A stretch of DNA of 64,000 bases from Albirhodobacter sp048262715 (GTDB lineage Bacteria > Pseudomonadota > Alphaproteobacteria > Rhodobacterales > Rhodobacteraceae). This document shows positions 24,732-35,177 of this stretch, piece after piece. The stretch is taken from contig JBLXEV010000009.1 of the NCBI GenBank assembly GCA_048262715.1, positions 138,030 to 202,029 of the forward strand. The letters run 5' to 3'. Under the pieces are notes generated by a model. The model worked only from the letters and a program-made list of their open reading frames with translations, did not search any database and had not been told where the DNA came from. Numbering within the stretch: the first letter of the stretch is position 1; each line of letters starts with the position of its first letter. A program made the position numbers and the translations under genes.

Positions 24732-25901
24732 ATGCCGTCTGTGCAAGAAAAAGCTCTTCAAGCTCAGGCCCCGTTGGTGGGCGAAATCGTTCTTTCGATC
24801 GACGCTATGGGTGGCGATCGCGGCCCTGCTGCGGTTGTCGCGGGGATTGCGCAATCCGCCGCCCGTGATGCGTCGCTTCGCTTCATCGTCCACGGGGACG
24901 AAGCCCAGATCCTGCCGCTGGTCACAGCGCGCGGGATTTCCGGCGTTTGCGAGATCCGCCACGCGGCCGATGTGGTGACGATGGAGGATAAGCCCTCCGC
25001 CGTGCTGCGCTCGGGCAAAAGCACGTCGATGTGGTCCACCATCGAGGCGGTGCGCAGCAAAGAGGCGGCGGTGGCGGTCTCTTGCGGCAATACCGGCGCG
25101 CTGATGGCGATCTCGATGATCCGGCTGCGCAAGCTGCCAGGCGTCAACCGTCCGGCGATTGCCTGCCTGTGGCCCTCGCACAACCCGCAAGGCTTCAATG
25201 TGATGCTGGATGTGGGCGCGGATATCAAAGCCGAAGCGCGCGATCTGCTGCAATATGCGCTGATGGGCATGTCCTATGCGCGCAATGGTCTGGGGTTGGA
25301 ACGTCCGCGCGTCGGGCTGCTCAATGTCGGGACTGAAGAACATAAAGGCCGCGCCGAGCTGAAGATCGCCAATGATCTGATCGCCGCCGCCGCCGATGAG
25401 GCCCAGTTCGATTATGTCGGCTTCGTGGAGGGCGGCGATCTGCCCTCAGCGCGCGTTGACGTGATTGTGACGGACGGGTTCACGGGCAATATCGCGCTGA
25501 AGACGGGCGAGGGCACGGCCAAGCTCGCCTTCGAGCTGCTGCGCCAGAATTTGATGAGCACGCTCTTGTCCAAGATCGGTGCCTTGATTGCGCGCGGGGC
25601 CCTGAAAAAGCTGGCCGCACGCATTGATCCGCGCCGCGTGAATGGCGGGGTTTTCCTCGGTCTGAACGGCACGGTTGTGAAATCGCATGGCGGCGCGGAT
25701 GAAACCGGTGTTGCCGCTGCGATTGGCCTTGCCGCCGCGCTCGCGCGCTCTGGCTTCCAAGATCGTCTCGCAGCACGGGTTGCAAGCAGCGGTATGAGCG
25801 CGCAGGATGACAGCCTTGATGCCGAGACTGCTGAGGCACAGGCCTCTGATCGTTCGGACACCGAGCTGATGGGGTCCGAAGGGGCTGGAGACCAAAAATG
25901 A
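24732..25901 (+). CDS. plsX: Phosphate acyltransferase PlsX
   Basis: Converts acyl-ACP to acyl-phosphate, the first step of phospholipid synthesis in the PlsX/PlsY route. The signature SIDAMGGDRGPAAVV is near residue 22, followed by SCGNTGALMAISMIRLR and TDGFTGNIALKTGEG. 389 residues include an acidic non-conserved tail of about 45. The ATG at 24732 lacks a clear ribosome binding site, and an internal GTG could be the real start. It overlaps fabH by ATGA. Confidence 0.96.
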   Translation: MPSVQEKALQAQAPLVGEIVLSIDAMGGDRGPAAVVAGIAQSAARDASLRFIVHGDEAQILPLVTARGISGVCEIRHAADVVTMEDKPSAVLRSGKSTSMWSTIEAVRSKEAAVAVSCGNTGALMAISMIRLRKLPGVNRPAIACLWPSHNPQGFNVMLDVGADIKAEARDLLQYALMGMSYARNGLGLERPRVGLLNVGTEEHKGRAELKIANDLIAAAADEAQFDYVGFVEGGDLPSARVDVIVTDGFTGNIALKTGEGTAKLAFELLRQNLMSTLLSKIGALIARGALKKLAARIDPRRVNGGVFLGLNGTVVKSHGGADETGVAAAIGLAAALARSGFQDRLAARVASSGMSAQDDSLDAETAEAQASDRSDTELMGSEGAGDQK

Positions 25902-26872
25902 CCATACGCGCCGTTGTTCGTGGAGTCGGGCATTACCTGCCCGAACGCGTTGTCGAGAACGTCGAGTTCGAGAAAACCCTCGAGACAACCGATGAATGGA
26001 TCCGCGCCCGCACAGGGATCGAGCGCCGCCATATGGCCGCCGAGGGGGAAACCACCTCGATGCTGGCGATTGCGGCGGCCAAAGCGGCCCTCCTTGATGC
26101 CGGAATGACGGCGGATGAGATCGACACAATCGTTGTCGCCACCTCGACACCGGATCTCACTTTCCCCTCCGTCGGCACAATGGTGCAAGCGGGCCTCGAG
26201 ATGCGCCACGGCTTTGCCTATGATATTCAAGCGGTCTGCGCAGGGTTTGTCTATGCGCTCACCAATGCCAATGGCTTGATCCTCTCGGGGCAGGCCAAGC
26301 GGGTGATGGTGATCGGCGCGGAGACCTTCTCGCGGCTGATGGATTGGGAGGATCGCGGCACTTGCGTGCTGTTCGGGGACGGCGCGGGCGCGGTGATCTT
26401 GGAAGCCCAAGAGGGCGCAGGCACCACGGCAGATCGCGGCATCCTCTCGACCGATTTGAACTCCGATGGCCGCCACCGTGATCTCCTTTATGTCGATGGC
26501 GGCGTGTCCTCCAATGGCGAGACCGGCAAGCTGCGGATGCAGGGCAATGCGGTGTTCCGTCACGCGGTCTCCAAACTCGCAGAAACCGCCCATACCGCGC
26601 TGGATAAGGCCGGATTGACCAGCGCTGACGTCGACTGGATCGTCCCGCATCAGGCCAATCTGCGGATCATCTCGGCCACGGCAGAGAAAATGGGCCTGTC
26701 GATGGAGAAGGTCGTGGTGACGGTGCAAGACCACGGCAATACCTCGGCGGCCTCGATCCCGCTGGCGCTCTCTGTCGGCAAACAGCGCGGCCAGATCAAA
26801 GAAGGCGATCTGATCGTGACCGAAGCAATTGGCGGCGGTCTGGCTTGGGGCTCGGTGGTTCTGCGCTGGTGA
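25898..26872 (+). CDS. fabH: 3-oxoacyl-ACP synthase III
   Basis: Starts each fatty acid chain by condensing acetyl-CoA with malonyl-ACP. The catalytic triad is seen as C114 (DIQAVCAGF), H251 (IVPHQANLR) and N281 (HGNTSAASIP). 324 residues is normal. It overlaps plsX by four bases and ends the operon; in many relatives ihfA would follow, but here a head-to-head hairpin repeat and an unrelated ABC-F gene follow. Confidence 0.98.
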   Translation: MTIRAVVRGVGHYLPERVVENVEFEKTLETTDEWIRARTGIERRHMAAEGETTSMLAIAAAKAALLDAGMTADEIDTIVVATSTPDLTFPSVGTMVQAGLEMRHGFAYDIQAVCAGFVYALTNANGLILSGQAKRVMVIGAETFSRLMDWEDRGTCVLFGDGAGAVILEAQEGAGTTADRGILSTDLNSDGRHRDLLYVDGGVSSNGETGKLRMQGNAVFRHAVSKLAETAHTALDKAGLTSADVDWIVPHQANLRIISATAEKMGLSMEKVVVTVQDHGNTSAASIPLALSVGKQRGQIKEGDLIVTEAIGGGLAWGSVVLRW

Positions 26873-26952
26873 TCTGCGCCATCATGGCAACTTAGCAGGG
26901 CCGGGGCCGCAAGGTCGCCGCCCTTTTCATTTGCTCCGCGCGCGGTCGGGTC

Positions 26953-27062
26953 GGGGCCTCCGGCGGGGATATTTAAGCTCTCTGGAAGCCCAAGCCAGTG
27001 ACCGCCGGCGTTTGCGGTTCCACAGAGTAGAAATATCCCCGCCGGAGGCCTCCGCAGGCGGG
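26953..27062. repeat. Intergenic hairpin repeat, head-to-head pair (copies 4 and 5)
   Basis: The 20-base sequence GGCCTCCGGCGGGGATATTT (26955-26974) is repeated as its exact reverse complement at 27031-27050. The 56 bases between contain weaker pairing (CTCTGG / CCACAGAG). The right copy continues into GCCTCCGCAGGC. It occupies the fabH to ABC-F gap and probably separates the two transcripts. Confidence 0.75.
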
Positions 27063-27115
27063 CACAAGCGCAGTCTCCCCTTGACCTTGCGCGCGCGCCC
27101 GCTTAGCTCGCGCTT

Positions 27116-28960
<1,845 letters not shown>

Positions 28961-29012
28961 GCTGTCTCTACTCGCCGATCCCCAACTGTTTTGCGCCCCG
29001 GACACGGTATAG

Positions 29013-29038
29013 TTTGAGGGAGGGCGCTTTCCCTCAAA
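29013..29038 (+). terminator. Hairpin after the ABC-F gene
   Basis: TTTGAGGG (29013-29020) pairs with CCCTCAAA (29031-29038) around a ten-base loop, 53 bases past the stop codon. There is no true T run, so its function as a terminator is uncertain. Confidence 0.4.
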
Positions 29039-29137
29039 TTCTCCGGCTGGGTGCGCAGGACGCTACAACACCGCTTGCGGTAGTTCGGACTTACGCATAG
29101 CGTCGCGCGACGCAATATTTGTAAATGGAGCACGGGG

Positions 29138-30229
29138 TTGAAGGCTGAACACCATCCCGAGAATAGCCGTCGACTTGAGATTCTTCGGTCTTATGGCGTG
29201 CTCGATACCGAGCGGGAACGCGATTTTGATGACGTCGTTTCGCTGGCCTCCAAGCTTTGCGAAACGCCGGTCTCGTTGATCAGCCTTGTTGACGAAAACC
29301 GTCAATGGATGAAAGCGGCCATCGGCGTGAACTGGACCGAGACACCGATGGAGCAGGCGATCTGCGCCCATGCGATCTTGTCGGATGGCTATTTCGAAGT
29401 GAACGATACGCTCGCCGATCCGCGCACGGCGGATAACCCGCTGGTCGCCGCCGCCGATGGTGCGCGATTCTATGCGGGGGCTGCGTTGGTCTCGCCAGAG
29501 GGGCTGCCATTGGGGACGCTTTGCGTGCTCGATCATAAGCCGCGCCAGTTGACAGACTTGCAGCGCGAGACGCTGCAAGTGCTTGCACGGCAGGTGATGG
29601 CGCAACTGGAAATGCGGCGGGCCTTGGCCGCGGCAGAGGCGCTGCGCCACGAGGTTGATCACCGCGTGAAGAACTCGTTGCAATCGCTCTCGGCTTTGGC
29701 CGGCATCAAGGCCCGCTTCGCGCGCTCGGACGAGGCGCGTCAAGCGCTCGGCCAGCTACAAAAGCGGATTCATACCGTCGCGATGCTGCATGAGCAGCTC
29801 TATAAAACCGATGCAGGGTCGATGGTGGATCTCGGCAAATATATGGAAAATATTGCCAAGTATCTCGGGGCTCAGGCCCCTGCGAATGTCGCCCTGCGGT
29901 GCCAAGCGCGGTCAATCTCTGTGCCCTCTGATCAGGCGGCAGCCGTGGGCACTTTGCTCAACGAATTTGTTGCCAATTCCCTCAAGCATGCGTTCCCGAA
30001 TGGCCGCAGCGGCGCGGTGACGATGACGCTGACGCGCGACGCTGAGGGCAATGCGGTGATCACGGCCGAGGATGATGGCGTCGGCATGCCCGAAGAGGCA
30101 GTCGAGTCGCAGGGTTTGGGGATGCAGATCATGCAAGCCACCGCCTCGCAGCTTGGCGGCGCATTGGAAATGACAGGCGGCAAGGACGGGCTCAAGGCGC
30201 GCGTAAGCTTCCGGCCGATGGTGCGCTGA
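29138..30229 (+). CDS. GAF-domain sensor histidine kinase (HisKA_2/HWE type)
   Basis: 363-residue soluble kinase. The N-terminal half (about 20-165) is a GAF domain starting with the family-typical RLEILRSYGVLDTERERDFD. The dimerisation/phosphoacceptor segment is EVDHRVKNSLQSLSALAG with the phospho-histidine near residue 176, followed by an ATPase domain with LLNEFVANSLKHAF and EDDGVGMPEE. There is no membrane segment. TTG is the likely start because GGAG lies seven bases before it and no ATG is available. No response regulator is adjacent, so it is an orphan kinase with unknown signal and target. Confidence 0.87.
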   Translation: MKAEHHPENSRRLEILRSYGVLDTERERDFDDVVSLASKLCETPVSLISLVDENRQWMKAAIGVNWTETPMEQAICAHAILSDGYFEVNDTLADPRTADNPLVAAADGARFYAGAALVSPEGLPLGTLCVLDHKPRQLTDLQRETLQVLARQVMAQLEMRRALAAAEALRHEVDHRVKNSLQSLSALAGIKARFARSDEARQALGQLQKRIHTVAMLHEQLYKTDAGSMVDLGKYMENIAKYLGAQAPANVALRCQARSISVPSDQAAAVGTLLNEFVANSLKHAFPNGRSGAVTMTLTRDAEGNAVITAEDDGVGMPEEAVESQGLGMQIMQATASQLGGALEMTGGKDGLKARVSFRPMVR

Positions 30230-30343
30230 GCGAGAGGCTTAAGCCCCTCGAGACCTGCGCGGCGGGCTGATTACGGTCCGCGCCAGGCCGCGATCCTTTG
30301 CGCATTCATTCGTGTTTACAGGCGCGCGCGGCGGCATTCGGGC

Positions 30344-30372
30344 TTGACTCACAGGCGAGGATCCACGATACG
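30344..30372 (+). promoter_or_regulatory. Candidate promoter in the 313-base gap before rplU
   Basis: The gap 30230-30542 holds no convincing gene. TTGACT (30344-30349) is followed after 17 bases by GATACG (30367-30372), a weak -10. The resulting leader of about 160 bases contains the short hairpin CGTCCC-TCA-GGGACG (30423-30437). The leader could carry ribosomal protein control, but no known motif is recognised. Confidence 0.3.
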
Positions 30373-30542
30373 TCGCCCATCCGGCGGTGGCATATGCTTT
30401 CCGCCGGGTTTAATTTTGATCACGTCCCTCAGGGACGCGCAGCTCGACGGCGGGGAAACCCAGCAATATCCAAAGGCCGAACCGCATAAGCGGGGCAGGC
30501 GGGCGGAGGCCACAGGGCGCGGTTGACACGAAGGATAGACCC

Positions 30543-31061
30543 ATGTTCGCGGTCCTCAAGACAGGCGGCAAGCAATATAAAGTTCAGGCGGGCGATGTGC
30601 TCCGCGTGGAACTGCTTGACGCAGAAGCTGGCGATAAAGTCCAGTTCAACGACATTCTGATGCTCGGCGGCGAAACGCTGACCCTCGGCGCGCCCTTCGT
30701 GGCAGGCGCTGCGGTGCAAGCGGATGTCATCGACAACATCAAGGCCGACAAGGTCATCACCTTCCACAAACGCCGCCGGAAGCACTCCTCGCAGCGGACC
30801 CGTGGCCACCGTCAGAAGCTCACCCTTCTGCGCGTGACCGAAGTTCTCGCCTCGGGCGCGGACAAATCGGACGTGAAAGAGGCCATCGGCACCGCAGTTG
30901 CACGTCGCGCAGCGCATGGCGCTCCCGTGGCAGCAGCCGAAGCAGCGCCGAAGAAAAAAGCCGCCGCTCCGAAGAAAGCCGCTGCTGCGAAAGCCGATGC
31001 GGCTGACGCTCCGGCAAAAAAGAAACCCGCTGCTAAAAAAGCAGCGGCAGCGAAGGAGTAA
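30543..31061 (+). CDS. rplU: 50S ribosomal protein L21 with Lys/Ala-rich C-terminal extension
   Basis: The first 103 residues are a complete L21 (MFAVLKTGGKQYKVQAGDVL through KRRRKHSSQRTRGHRQKLTLL). A further 70 residues form a lysine/alanine tract (EAAPKKKAAAPKKAAAAKAD...), giving 172 in total. E. coli L21 has only 103 residues, so the tail is an extension of the kind seen in related alphaproteobacteria. AAGGA lies before the ATG. rpmA follows six bases later. Confidence 0.96.
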   Translation: MFAVLKTGGKQYKVQAGDVLRVELLDAEAGDKVQFNDILMLGGETLTLGAPFVAGAAVQADVIDNIKADKVITFHKRRRKHSSQRTRGHRQKLTLLRVTEVLASGADKSDVKEAIGTAVARRAAHGAPVAAAEAAPKKKAAAPKKAAAAKADAADAPAKKKPAAKKAAAAKE

Positions 31062-31067
31062 TCCCTC

Positions 31068-31337
31068 ATGGCACACAAAAAAGCTGGTGGTTCATCCCGT
31101 AACGGCCGCGACTCTGCTGGTCGCCGCCTCGGCGTGAAACTGTTTGGTGGCCAAGCGGCTATCCCGGGCAACATTATCGTGCGTCAGCGCGGCACCACTT
31201 GGTGGCCGGGTGAAGGCGTTGGCATGGGCCGTGACCACACGATCTTTGCGATGACCGAAGGCCGCGTCACCTTCAAAAAAGGCCTCAAGGGCCGCACCTT
31301 CATTTCGGTTCTCCCAGTTGCGGAGGCGGCCGAATAA
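31068..31337 (+). CDS. rpmA: 50S ribosomal protein L27
   Basis: 89-residue ribosomal protein whose N-terminus reaches the peptidyl transferase centre. MAHKKAGGSSRNGRDSAGRR and RQRGTTWWPGEGVGMGRDHT are diagnostic. It begins directly with MAHKKAGG, so there is no cleavable N-terminal extension of the Firmicutes type. Co-transcribed with rplU and followed by a terminator. Confidence 0.98.
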   Translation: MAHKKAGGSSRNGRDSAGRRLGVKLFGGQAAIPGNIIVRQRGTTWWPGEGVGMGRDHTIFAMTEGRVTFKKGLKGRTFISVLPVAEAAE

Positions 31338-31362
31338 GCCGACCGAGATCGAAGAGATCTTC

Positions 31363-31393
31363 AAGGGGATCGGCGCAAGCCGGTCCCCTTTCT
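31363..31393 (+). terminator. Terminator after rpmA
   Basis: AAGGGGATCGGC (31363) pairs with GCCGGTCCCCTT (ending 31390) around a short loop, followed by TTCTCTTTG. The remainder of the 332-base gap to the next gene (31394-31669) shows no gene I can support. Confidence 0.75.
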
Positions 31394-31669
31394 CTTTGTT
31401 CGGTGCTTTCCCGTAAGGTTTGGGAACAGCAGGCATATTTCGCATGAAGGCGCAGCCGGAGCTTTTTCAGGCGATGGCGCGGGGCAGGCGGGCAGATCAA
31501 TGTTAAGTGGATCTTCACCCCGATTTGGTTCTGTATGGCGTCTGCACCGTCAAAGGGATGATTTTTAAACAGTATTTCGGGGCAGCGTTGAAAATTGTCA
31601 TCCGGCTGCCCAAATTCAACGGTAAGGCCCAACTGATAGGGCTTCCATGCATCTCGGGAGGAGAGCAGC

Positions 31670-32209
31670 ATGTATCAAGACGTTATGACGGCGCAGCCGA
31701 TCATCGAGGCAGAGCGGTTCATTCTGCGCCCCTTGCGCAAATCTGACGCGGGGCTGATGGCGCTTTATACCGGCGATAAACGCGTGGCGATTGGCACGCG
31801 CGCTATCCCGCATCCGCTGCCTCCTGGTGCAACAGAGGCCTTTATCGCCCGTTCCATGGCGGAGGGGCGCTCCGAGGATGTCTGGGCGATCGACGGCTCT
31901 GCGCAGGGGTTGGACGAACTCTTGGGCGTCGTCTCCCTGACACGCCTTGAGGAGGAGCAATCCGAGCTGGGCTATTGGATCGGTGCGGGGTTCTGGAACG
32001 CGGGTTTCGCCTCGGAAGCGGTCGCCGCCTTGGTTGAGGCCAATCCGCATGGTGCGCGCACCCTCTTTGCCGAGGTGTTCCAAGACAATCCGCGCTCGGC
32101 GCGGGTGCTGACCAATTCGGGCTTTGAATATCTCGGCGATGCGGAGAGCTTCTCGGTCGCGCGCGATACCCGTGTGCCGACGTGGACCTACCTTAAGAAA
32201 ATGGGCTAA
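31670..32209 (+). CDS. GNAT family N-acetyltransferase (RimJ/RimL type)
   Basis: 179 residues. ERFILRPLRKSDAGLMALY is the typical first strand-helix of RimL-like acetyltransferases, and GYWIGAGFWNAGFASEAVAA carries the acetyl-CoA loop. EVFQDNPRSARVLTNSGFEYLG is the usual last motif. A very strong GGAGGAG site precedes the ATG. The substrate is unknown. It is followed four bases after its stop by a second related acetyltransferase, so the pair is a tandem. Confidence 0.9.
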   Translation: MYQDVMTAQPIIEAERFILRPLRKSDAGLMALYTGDKRVAIGTRAIPHPLPPGATEAFIARSMAEGRSEDVWAIDGSAQGLDELLGVVSLTRLEEEQSELGYWIGAGFWNAGFASEAVAALVEANPHGARTLFAEVFQDNPRSARVLTNSGFEYLGDAESFSVARDTRVPTWTYLKKMG

Positions 32210-32213
32210 GCCC

Positions 32214-32771
32214 ATGACTGGCCGCGCTGAAATCCTATCGGCGCGGCTGATCCTGCGGCCTTTGAGGGCGCAGGATGAGGCCCCCGCTTGTGCCGCGCTC
32301 GGCCAACCAGAGGTCGCGCAATGGCTTGGTTCCCTGCCGCATCCCCACAGCCCGCAAGATTTCCGCGATTTTCGTGCGCGTGCAAAACGCGGGCGGGTCT
32401 GGGCGATGGAGCTCGCGCGCCCCTTGGAGGGCACGCGCCTCTGTCCTCTCCTTACAGGCAGCTTCCTCGGGGTGATCGCACTTGATCCCGATCTGGGCTA
32501 TTGGCTCACCCCGCAGGCGCAGGGATATGGTTTCGCGGGCGAGGCCGCCCGCGAGGTGATCGCCGCGCATTTCGCCAATCCCGCCGCGCCCGATCTGGAA
32601 AGCGGCTATTTCCTCGGCAACGCGCGCTCCTGCCAAGTGCTCACGGCGCTCGGGTTCACGCAATCCGGCCCCGTGCGCGAGATGTTCTGCCGCCCGCGCG
32701 GTATGATTCTGCCGCATGTCGATATGGTTCTGACCCGCGCAGGGTTTGCGGCCGCCCATCCGGCAGGCTGA
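32214..32771 (+). CDS. GNAT family N-acetyltransferase, second of a tandem pair
   Basis: 185 residues. SARLILRPLRAQDEAPACAA matches the start of the preceding protein, and LGYWLTPQAQGYGFAGEAAR forms the acetyl-CoA loop, followed by GNARSCQVLTALGFTQSG. It diverges strongly from its neighbour, so it is an old duplication or independent recruitment. The chosen ATG lies four bases after the upstream stop; an earlier in-frame ATG lies inside the neighbour. Confidence 0.87.
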   Translation: MTGRAEILSARLILRPLRAQDEAPACAALGQPEVAQWLGSLPHPHSPQDFRDFRARAKRGRVWAMELARPLEGTRLCPLLTGSFLGVIALDPDLGYWLTPQAQGYGFAGEAAREVIAAHFANPAAPDLESGYFLGNARSCQVLTALGFTQSGPVREMFCRPRGMILPHVDMVLTRAGFAAAHPAG

Positions 32772-32786
32772 GACCGCAGGGCCTCG

Positions 32787-32850
32787 TTTCTGGTTGCCAG
32801 AAATATCCCGGGGGTGAATTGGCGCAGCCAAGAGGGGGCAGCGCCCCTTT
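32787..32850 (+). repeat. Intergenic hairpin repeat, copy 6 (forward)
   Basis: TCTGGTTGC and the core AAATATCCCGGGGGTGA are followed by the stem-loop TTGGCGCAGCCAA and the hairpin GGGGC-AGC-GCCCC (32835-32847). It lies after the acetyltransferase pair and before obgE. Confidence 0.75.
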
Positions 32851-32954
32851 CCCGACCAACCGATTGGCCAAGCGGTTCCGCTTGCTACCAACCCCCCTTG
32901 AATAAAACGCCCACACGCCTTATCCACGGCGCTTGCAACCAAGGGCCGGCTCCA

Positions 32955-33980
32955 ATGAAATTCCTCGATCTCGCAAAAGTCTACATCCGCTCCGGTCACG
33001 GGGGCGGCGGTTGCGTGTCGTTCCGCCGCGAGAAATTCATCGAATTCGGCGGCCCTGATGGCGGCGATGGCGGCAATGGCGGTTCGGTCTATGCCGAAGC
33101 GGTCGAGGGGCTGAACACGCTCATCGATTTTCGCTATCAGCAGCACTTCTTTGCCCAGAACGGGCAACACGGGATGGGCAGCCAGTGCACGGGGAAGACG
33201 GGTCAGGATATGATCCTCAAAGTCCCCGTCGGCACCGAGATCATCGACGAGGATGAAGAAACCATCATCGCCGATCTGACCACCGTCGGCCAGCGCGTGC
33301 TCTTGGGCAAGGGCGGCAATGGCGGCTGGGGCAACCTGCGGTTCAAATCCTCCACCAACCGCTCCCCCTCGAAGGCCAATCCGGGCCAGGACGGGGTTGA
33401 GCGGACGTTGTGGCTGCGCCTCAAACTGATCGCGGATTCGGGGCTTGTTGGCCTGCCCAATGCGGGCAAATCGACCTTCCTCGCGGCTGTTTCCAACGCC
33501 CGCCCGAAGATTGCCGATTACCCGTTCACCACCTTGGTGCCGAACCTTGGCGTGGTTGGTGTGGATGGCAAGGAATTCGTGATGGCCGATATTCCGGGCC
33601 TGATCGAGGGCGCGTCTGAGGGCGCGGGGCTGGGCGATCAATTCTTGGGCCATGTCGAGCGGTGTTCGATCCTGCTTCATCTGGTGGATGGCACGTCGGA
33701 AACCCCCGTCGAGGATTGGCAGACCATCGTGACCGAGCTCGAAGCCTATTCCGAGAAGCTGTTCAACAAGCCGCGGATCACCGTGATGAATAAGGTCGAT
33801 GCGATTGACCCTGACGAGCTGATCGAGCGCCACGCGGCGTTGGAGGCAGCGGTGGGTGAGCCGGTCTTGAAAATGTCGGGCGTGTCCAAAGAGGGGCTTC
33901 AGGATGTTCTGCGCGAAATCTGGCGCGGGATCGAGGCGGATCGCACCGTCGTCGAGGAGGATGCGCCTTGGCATCCCTGA
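32955..33980 (+). CDS. obgE: GTPase ObgE/CgtA
   Basis: 341-residue GTPase for late 50S assembly. The glycine-rich Obg fold (MKFLDLAKVYIRSGHGGGGC, GGDGGNGGSVY) fills residues 1-158, then the G domain has GLPNAGKST near 166, DIPGLIEGA and NKVDAID. There is no long C-terminal extension. The ATG is at the conserved MKFLD; an upstream in-frame region overlaps the repeat element and is not coding. Its last 13 bases overlap proB. Confidence 0.97.
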   Translation: MKFLDLAKVYIRSGHGGGGCVSFRREKFIEFGGPDGGDGGNGGSVYAEAVEGLNTLIDFRYQQHFFAQNGQHGMGSQCTGKTGQDMILKVPVGTEIIDEDEETIIADLTTVGQRVLLGKGGNGGWGNLRFKSSTNRSPSKANPGQDGVERTLWLRLKLIADSGLVGLPNAGKSTFLAAVSNARPKIADYPFTTLVPNLGVVGVDGKEFVMADIPGLIEGASEGAGLGDQFLGHVERCSILLHLVDGTSETPVEDWQTIVTELEAYSEKLFNKPRITVMNKVDAIDPDELIERHAALEAAVGEPVLKMSGVSKEGLQDVLREIWRGIEADRTVVEEDAPWHP

Positions 33981-35080
33981 CGCCGACACTCGCGCAGGCT
34001 AAACGACTCGTTATCAAAATCGGCTCGGCCCTATTGGTCGATCAAGACGGGCTGCGGCAAGATTGGCTCGTGGCACTGGCGCTGGATGTGGCGGAGGCGC
34101 GGGCGCGCGGCGCGGATGTAATCCTCGTCTCCTCCGGCTCGATCGCTTTGGGGCGGCGGGTGCTGGGCCTGCCGCTCGGCCCGCTGCCGTTGGAGCAATC
34201 GCAGGCGGCGGCGGCGGTCGGGCAAATCCGGCTGGCGCGCGCCTATGAAGAGGTGCTCGCACCGCACGGTGTGAAAACCGCGCAAGTGCTGGTGACGCTG
34301 GAAGATACCGACAATCGGCGCCGCTATCTGAACTCCCGCGCGACTTTGGCGACGCTGCTCTCGATGGGCGTTGTGCCGATTGTGAACGAGAATGATACGG
34401 TCGCGACCGACGAGATCCGCTTTGGCGATAACGACCGTTTGGCCGCGCAGATCGCGGTGACGGTGGGGGCGGATCAGCTCGTGTTGCTGTCGGATGTCGA
34501 TGGGCTCTACACCGCCAATCCGAAGGAAGATCCGACTGCTACGCGCTTGGCGGTGATCGAGAAAATTACCCCCGAGATTGAAGCGATGGCGGGGGATCCG
34601 ATTTCCGGCCTTTCCAAAGGCGGGATGAAGACCAAGGTGCTTGCTGCCAAAACCGCTGTGGCGGGGGGCTGTGCGATGGCGATCATGGAGGGCTCCGTGT
34701 TGCGCCCGCTGAGCGCGCTGCAAGCAGGAGCAAATTGCTCGTGGTTCTTGGCCGATGGCGATCCGCAAGCCGCGCGCAAGCGTTGGATCGGCGCGATGAA
34801 GCCGCGCGGCGAGGTCATGCTGGATGCGGGCGCTGTGACGGCGCTGCGGGCCGGAAAATCACTGCTGCCTGCAGGGATCGTGAAGGTTTTGGGCCAGTTC
34901 GGGCGCGGTGAGCCGGTGACGATCCTGTCGCCGGAGGGCGATGCGCTCGGCAAGGGCTTGGTGCGCTATACCTCGGTGGAAGCGCGGCAGATCGCGGGGC
35001 ATAAGACCAGCGAGATCGAGGACATCCTTGGCTATACGGGGCGTGCGGCGCTGATCCACCGCGATGATATGGTGCTCTGA
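33968..35080 (+). CDS. proB: Glutamate 5-kinase
   Basis: First enzyme of proline synthesis, phosphorylating glutamate. The kinase domain has KRLVIKIGSALLV and SSGSIALGRRVLGL, then NENDTVATDEIRFGDNDRLAA; a PUA domain fills about 275-370. TTG at 33968 is the start: a GAGGAGG site lies seven bases before it and no ATG is near. It overlaps the obgE end. proA, which often follows, is absent here. Confidence 0.95.
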   Translation: MASLTPTLAQAKRLVIKIGSALLVDQDGLRQDWLVALALDVAEARARGADVILVSSGSIALGRRVLGLPLGPLPLEQSQAAAAVGQIRLARAYEEVLAPHGVKTAQVLVTLEDTDNRRRYLNSRATLATLLSMGVVPIVNENDTVATDEIRFGDNDRLAAQIAVTVGADQLVLLSDVDGLYTANPKEDPTATRLAVIEKITPEIEAMAGDPISGLSKGGMKTKVLAAKTAVAGGCAMAIMEGSVLRPLSALQAGANCSWFLADGDPQAARKRWIGAMKPRGEVMLDAGAVTALRAGKSLLPAGIVKVLGQFGRGEPVTILSPEGDALGKGLVRYTSVEARQIAGHKTSEIEDILGYTGRAALIHRDDMVL

Positions 35081-35145
35081 GGGGCGCTGCCCCTCTTTGC
35101 CTTGCGGCAAATTCACCCCGGGATATTTTTCGGCAACCGAATGAG
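35079..35145 (-). repeat. Intergenic hairpin repeat, copy 7 (reverse)
   Basis: On the minus strand: CGGTTGCCG, the core AAATATCCCGGGGTGA, the stem-loop TTTGCCGCAAGGCAAA, and GGGGC-AGC-GCCCC, which abuts the proB stop codon. It lies between convergent proB and the M20 peptidase gene. Confidence 0.75.
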
Positions 35146-35177
35146 AAACGCGCGCAGGGAAACCCGCGCGCGTTTTC
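35146..35177 (+). terminator. Terminator between convergent proB and the peptidase gene
   Basis: AAACGCGCGC (35146-35155) pairs with GCGCGCGTTT (35166-35175), with an extra GGG/CCC pairing inside, and is followed by T residues. It may act in both directions. Confidence 0.75.

Noticed and set aside
31507..31746. 79-codon open frame before the acetyltransferase pair
   Set aside because: It overlaps the well-supported GNAT start and its ribosome binding site and has no recognisable features.
32927..32935. TTATCCACG, close to a DnaA box
   Set aside because: A single near-match without clustering, AT-rich unwinding region or replication genes nearby.
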